Positions 6,286 through 9,111 of a DNA stretch of 9,111 nt are shown here, piece after piece; position 1 is the first letter of the stretch, and every line of letters begins with the position of its first letter. Both the position numbers and the translations under genes were made by a program. This stretch comes from JBOHRE01 sp050732635. GTDB taxonomy: Bacteria > Gemmatimonadota > Gemmatimonadetes > Longimicrobiales > RSA9. The stretch is from assembly GCA_050732635.1 (NCBI GenBank), contig JBOHRE010000115.1, forward strand, positions 1 through 9,111, given 5' to 3'. Below the pieces are notes generated by a model. The model saw only the letters and a list, made by a program, of their open reading frames with translations. It searched no databases and was not told where the DNA came from.

Positions 6286-7329
6286 GTATCGCTCCCGCGC
6301 CAGCGCCACCTTCTCCAGCACCGCCTCGACCGTGACGCGGCCCATGCCGTGCGCACGATACTCGGCGCTGGGACCGTAGCTCTCGCCCGGCTCACGGGCG
6401 TAGCCATCGACCACCAGCTCGGTGTATTTCCGGTACGGGCCGTAGCGCTTGGGGTTGGTGTAGCCGAACAGCCCGATCACCGGCCGGTCGAGCGCGCGGG
6501 CCATGTGCAGCGGACCGGTGTCCGGGCTGATCACGAGTGCGCTGCCGTCGAGCAGCCAGAGCAGGCGGCGCACATCATCGGCCAGCGCGTCGACGACGTG
6601 CGTGTGCGTCCTCTGCAGCACCGCGTCCGCGGCCGCGCGCTCGATCCGCGACGGGCCGCCCACCAGCACCGGGCGCAGCCCGAAGCTGCGGTCCAGCGCC
6701 TCGATCAGGCGGACGTAGCGCTCAGGCAGCCAGTTCTTGGCCGGCTTGCTGCTGCCGACGACGATCGCACATGCGGGACGGTCGAGGCCGCCGAAGAAAT
6801 GCGCCTGCGCCTCGCGCTCGGCCTGCGACAACCGCAGCTTCCAGTCGACCGGCTCCGGGTCGACGGCCAGGTGGTGCAGGAACTCGAAGTACTGGTCCTG
6901 CACGTGCTGACTCGGCCGGGCTGCAATGCGTTCGTTGGTGAACAGCCAGTTCAGGTCGCGTGCGCGCGTGCGATCGAAGCCGAGCTTGCGATCGGCGTCG
7001 ACCAGCGCGGTGATCAAGCCGGCCTTGAAGTAGACCTGGAGCGCCAGCAGCAGGTCGAAGCGGCGCTGCTCCAGCACGCGTGCCAGCTCGCGGTAGGAGC
7101 GCACTGCCGCAATGCCCTGCCGGCGGCGAAACACGATGAAGTCGTCGACCGCCGGATGGCCGCGCACGAGCTGGTGCGCCAGCGGCTGAATCACCCAGGT
7201 GATGCGCGTGTCGGGCCAGGCCCGGTCCAAAGCGTTGGCGACCGGCAGCACGTGCACGGCATCGCCGAGCGCGCTCAGCATGACGATGCAGATCTCGCGG
7301 GGCGGCATCGCCGCGGCACGGCTGCTCAC
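6280..7329 (-). CDS. Glycosyltransferase family 9, heptosyltransferase-like (LPS inner core)
   Basis: Predicted 349-aa GT-B enzyme of the LPS heptosyltransferase family. It would transfer ADP-heptose, or a related sugar, onto the Kdo/heptose inner core on the cytoplasmic side of the inner membrane. The N-terminal strand ICIVMLSALGDAVHVLP (residues 13-29) holds the family's (I/L)GD motif. The middle has VGSSKPAKNWLPERY, matching the conserved VG-S-P-K-W-P segment. The C-terminal donor site is SPDTGPLH, with D270, T271, G272 and H275, followed by GLFGYTNPKRYGPY. The GTG start at 7329 is preferred because it overlaps the kinase stop as GTGA and has a GAGG at a 7-nt spacing. An ATG at 7308 (residue 8) is the alternative. 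Which heptose is added (WaaC-, WaaF- or WaaQ-like) cannot be told. The gene follows the Kdo kinase directly, which supports a core-assembly role. Confidence 0.92.
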   Translation of the reverse strand: MSSRAAAMPPREICIVMLSALGDAVHVLPVANALDRAWPDTRITWVIQPLAHQLVRGHPAVDDFIVFRRRQGIAAVRSYRELARVLEQRRFDLLLALQVYFKAGLITALVDADRKLGFDRTRARDLNWLFTNERIAARPSQHVQDQYFEFLHHLAVDPEPVDWKLRLSQAEREAQAHFFGGLDRPACAIVVGSSKPAKNWLPERYVRLIEALDRSFGLRPVLVGGPSRIERAAADAVLQRTHTHVVDALADDVRRLLWLLDGSALVISPDTGPLHMARALDRPVIGLFGYTNPKRYGPYRKYTELVVDGYAREPGESYGPSAEYRAHGMGRVTVEAVLEKVALARERYG

Positions 7330-8099
7330 GACGCCGCCTCGTAGCCGCTGCGGAACGCGGCCAACGCGTCGGCGGCGGCGCGGCCCGTGCGCCGCGCCCA
7401 TTTGCGCCAGGAGCGCTCGAACCGGGCGAGCATCGCGCGGCGTGCGGCGTCGCTCAGAGTATCCACGACGCGGGCGCGGTCGAGGTCGATGATCACGCCG
7501 CTCAGCGCACCCGCCCGCTCGGCGATCAGCACGTTCTTCAGGTTCAGGTCCCGGTGCTCGAGGCCGCGGTCGTGAGCCCGGCGCACCGTGTGGCCGGCGA
7601 CCTCTGCGGCAGCAGCCGCGCTCGCCGGCGTCGCGGCGTCACCGAAGACGCGCGCGGCGAGGTCGCTCGCGCCGCTGACGTAGCTGGTGACGGCGTCGCC
7701 GCGATAGAGCAGCGAGACGGGCTGGTACACGGCAACCGCGAGCACGTCGGCCACTGGAATGCCGCGCTCCGCCGCAGCGCGCGAGGTCCGCAGCTCGCGT
7801 ACCGGTCGCGGCATGGCAGCGCGCAGGTAGCGGTCGCCGAGCACGGCGGCCAGACGGCCGCCGCGCCGGTAATGACGCACGACGACGCGGCCGCCGCCGA
7901 AAGGCACGATATACGCCGTTCCGCGGCCCTGCACCGTCTCGCGCTGCGGGTGCGCGGCCGCCCAGCGGTACAGGCTGCCCGTCTCGGCGGCCACGCCGTA
8001 CAGCTCGGCGGACAGCTCGGTGCGGCAGACGAACAGGGAGCCACTGGCGCGGAAGGCCGTATAGCCGGCGGGCAGCGTGACGCAGACGGCGCCGATCAC
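7326..8099 (-). CDS. kdkA: Kdo kinase, KdkA-like (lipopolysaccharide kinase family)
   Basis: Predicted 257-aa cytoplasmic kinase with a protein-kinase-like fold. KdkA enzymes phosphorylate the 4-position of the Kdo residue on lipid A using ATP, taking the place of a second Kdo or adding charge to the inner core. The N-terminal lobe has a glycine-containing strand and the VVVRHYRRGG segment with LGDRYL after it, typical of KdkA. The catalytic loop is HRDLNLKN (residues 182-189, catalytic D184), and the metal-binding site is IIDLDRAR (D205, D207), the counterpart of DFG. Length fits the family. The GTG start at 8099, 28 nt after the preceding gene, is the best-placed start codon before the kinase domain. 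No clear Shine-Dalgarno is seen, so the exact start is uncertain. The frame is open to 8486, but that part overlaps the upstream gene. The stop overlaps the heptosyltransferase start, so the two are coupled. Confidence 0.88.
   Translation of the reverse strand: MIGAVCVTLPAGYTAFRASGSLFVCRTELSAELYGVAAETGSLYRWAAAHPQRETVQGRGTAYIVPFGGGRVVVRHYRRGGRLAAVLGDRYLRAAMPRPVRELRTSRAAAERGIPVADVLAVAVYQPVSLLYRGDAVTSYVSGASDLAARVFGDAATPASAAAAAEVAGHTVRRAHDRGLEHRDLNLKNVLIAERAGALSGVIIDLDRARVVDTLSDAARRAMLARFERSWRKWARRTGRAAADALAAFRSGYEAAS
7337..7340 (-). promoter_or_regulatory. Ribosome binding site supporting the GTG start at 7329
   Basis: GAGG on the minus strand lies 7 nt before the GTG that overlaps the upstream TGA. 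Nothing comparable precedes the alternative ATG at 7308, so this site favours the GTG start of the heptosyltransferase. Confidence 0.55.
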
Positions 8100-8127
8100 G
8101 GGACGCGGATCGCGCGCGGCGCCATCG

Positions 8128-8538
8128 TCATGGCGTGCGTGGACGCAGCGCGCGCACGCGAAGTGGCGGGTCGACCGTGTAGCTGAACTGCAGCCGTCGC
8201 TCGCCGGCGACGCGCTCGCCGGTCGTGCGATCGCGGGTCTTGGGATAATCGTTGCCGGACTGGTTTTCGATGAGCAGCGGCGTGTCCTCGCCGAACTCGC
8301 GCTCGAGCGCATTGAGCTCCTCGCGCAGCGACTGCAGCAGCGCCAGCTCGACCTCGTCCTTGACCGCGCCTTCCGCGTACGCGCTGACCTCGCGCGTGTC
8401 GATGGGCTCGTGCTCGGCAAGGAACTCCTCGGCGGGCCAGCTCTCGCCCTGTTTCTCGAAGCCGATCTCCGACAATGCGCGGGCATCGAAGCGCGGCGTC
8501 ACCTCGTGGATCTTCGCGCCGTAGCGTCGAACGAACAT
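8128..8538 (-). CDS. Hypothetical protein, 136 aa
   Basis: I do not recognise this family. The protein is soluble-looking, with no signal peptide or membrane segment. It has a mixed N-terminal part (MFVRRYGAKIHEVTPRFDAR), an acidic middle with a helix likely at about 60-85 (acidic, leucine-spaced, possibly a short coiled coil), then a strand-like IENQSGNDYPKTR and a basic C-terminal tail with FSYTVDPPLRV. The coding case rests on a good Shine-Dalgarno, an ATG start, sequence that reads as normal protein, and a 28-nt gap to the Kdo kinase. It may be the first gene of the LPS-core run, since a 137-bp spacer separates it from the TonB-like gene. A small accessory or regulatory role is possible, but nothing in the sequence shows one. 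Confidence 0.75.
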   Translation of the reverse strand: MFVRRYGAKIHEVTPRFDARALSEIGFEKQGESWPAEEFLAEHEPIDTREVSAYAEGAVKDEVELALLQSLREELNALEREFGEDTPLLIENQSGNDYPKTRDRTTGERVAGERRLQFSYTVDPPLRVRALRPRTP

Positions 8539-8543
8539 GGCAT

Positions 8544-8547
8544 CTCC
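8544..8547 (-). promoter_or_regulatory. Shine-Dalgarno of the 136-aa hypothetical gene
   Basis: GGAG on the minus strand, 5 nt before the ATG at 8538. It is one of the clearest ribosome binding sites in the window, as expected for a gene that is not translationally coupled to the one before it. Confidence 0.6.
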
Positions 8548-8639
8548 GTGCGGGAAAGGCAGCGGTGCGAACAGCGCGCAAAATCGAGGCGTGACTGGGC
8601 GGCGGCAAGGTGGCGGCGCCTGACGGGACGCGTGATTGA

Positions 8640-8654
8640 CGCGCTCTCAGCGCG
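8640..8654 (-). terminator. Short hairpin downstream of the TonB-like gene
   Basis: A perfect CGCGCT-CTC-AGCGCG inverted repeat (6-bp stem, 3-nt loop) lies 21 nt past the TonB-like stop, in the 137-bp spacer 8539-8675. No T-run follows on the minus strand (CAATCACG comes close after), so it is a weak terminator candidate. I could not identify convincing -35/-10 elements in the rest of the spacer, although a promoter for the downstream run may lie there. Confidence 0.3.
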
Positions 8655-8675
8655 GACGTAGCCTGCAGTCCGCTG

Positions 8676-9111
8676 TCACAGGACGAGGACGTAGCTGAAC
8701 CACTCGGCGACGGCGGAGCCGCCGCGGCGCGCGGGCGTGAACACCCACTCGCTCGCGAGCTGGCGCAGCCGCTGGTCGAAGCCGCGGTCGCCGCTGCTCG
8801 GAATCAGGCGCGTCGAGTCCGGCGTCACCCGGCCCTGCGCGCTCACGAAGACCCAGACCGTGACCTCCTTGCCCCGTACGCTGCGCGGCCGGTCGCTCGG
8901 CGGCAGGATCAGGCCGCGCGGCGTCGGCGGGATCACGCCCGTCTCGCGACCCTCGGCTTCGGTGCCGCCCGCGCCCGCGCCGGTGCCCGACTCCCGGCCG
9001 GACTCCTCGCCCGCGTCGCCCTCGCCCGTGCGCGACTCCGTCGCCTCGATGCCCGCCAGCTCCGGAGCTTCGGCCTGCTGCTCCGGTTCCGGTTCGGGCT
9101 CCGGCTCGATC
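8676..9111 (-). CDS. TonB family C-terminal domain protein (N-terminus beyond window)
   Basis: The frame is open through the right edge (first whole codon at 9110), leaving 144 visible residues of the C-terminal part. It begins with a periplasm-spanning type linker: a PEPEPEPE run, then a Glu/Gly/Ala-rich stretch of about 45 residues. The last 85 residues resemble the TonB C-terminal domain (PF03544): VTVWVFVSAQGRVT, then IPSSGDRGFDQ, then WVFTPARRGGSAVAEW and a final strand YVLVL. TonB proteins carry proton-motive-force energy from ExbB/ExbD to outer-membrane receptors; paralogues of the domain also occur in other envelope proteins. A GTG at 8936 could be mistaken for a start, but the upstream linker fits the same protein. 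The membrane anchor is not visible. A 137-bp spacer separates it from the next gene, so it may not belong to the LPS-core operon. Confidence 0.85.
   Translation of the reverse strand, partial: IEPEPEPEPEQQAEAPELAGIEATESRTGEGDAGEESGRESGTGAGAGGTEAEGRETGVIPPTPRGLILPPSDRPRSVRGKEVTVWVFVSAQGRVTPDSTRLIPSSGDRGFDQRLRQLASEWVFTPARRGGSAVAEWFSYVLVL

Noticed and set aside
6135..6379. Small plus-strand frames starting in the repeat region
   Set aside because: They encode Trp/Gly/Val then Ala/Pro low-complexity sequence produced by the heptad and C-run tracts, and no clear ribosome binding site was seen.
8100..8486. Upstream extension of the Kdo kinase
   Set aside because: The extension is an Arg/Ser-rich shadow of the 136-aa gene, which has its own ribosome binding site. 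The kinase-like sequence starts after 8099.

Overview
The window is very G+C-rich, coding-dense bacterial DNA from a diderm (LPS-bearing) organism. Kdo kinase, heptosyltransferase, MsbA-type exporter and TonB-like genes all point to an outer membrane. A PorX-type fusion (response regulator plus PglZ/alkaline-phosphatase domain) in G+C-rich DNA suggests Gemmatimonadota or a related lineage. This is an inference from gene content; no rRNA or other phylogenetic marker is present.

Layout. The plus strand (1-1771) carries the end of a polysaccharide pyruvyl transferase gene, overlapped by 4 bases by a family-4 glycosyltransferase gene. They converge with a minus-strand run, overlapping its last gene by 25 bp. 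That run, read from high to low coordinates, is: a TonB-like protein truncated by the window edge (9111-8676), a 137-bp spacer, an unknown 136-aa protein, a KdkA-like Kdo kinase, a family-9 heptosyltransferase, a PorX-like response regulator/phosphodiesterase, an MsbA-like ABC exporter and a family-2 glycosyltransferase. From the 136-aa gene down to the family-2 glycosyltransferase, spacing is -4 to 28 nt, except for one unusual gap of up to 156 nt before the PorX-like gene. A single operon is likely.

How the genes fit together. The kinase and heptosyltransferase would modify the Kdo/heptose inner core. The two other glycosyltransferases and the pyruvyl transferase would extend or decorate surface glycan. 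The ABC exporter would flip the lipid-linked product across the inner membrane. The PorX-like protein is the outlier: a cytoplasmic, phosphorylation-controlled phosphodiesterase placed inside an envelope-building operon.

The most interesting spot is 6121-6285, in front of the PorX-like gene. On the sense strand the heptosyltransferase stop is followed at once by a run of G-tracts able to form a G-quadruplex, and then by a heptanucleotide tandem repeat that ends a few bases before the conserved receiver domain. No good start codon adjoins the domain. The only upstream ATG is out of frame by exactly the amount that losing one heptad (or gaining two) would correct, which suggests a phase-variable switch.
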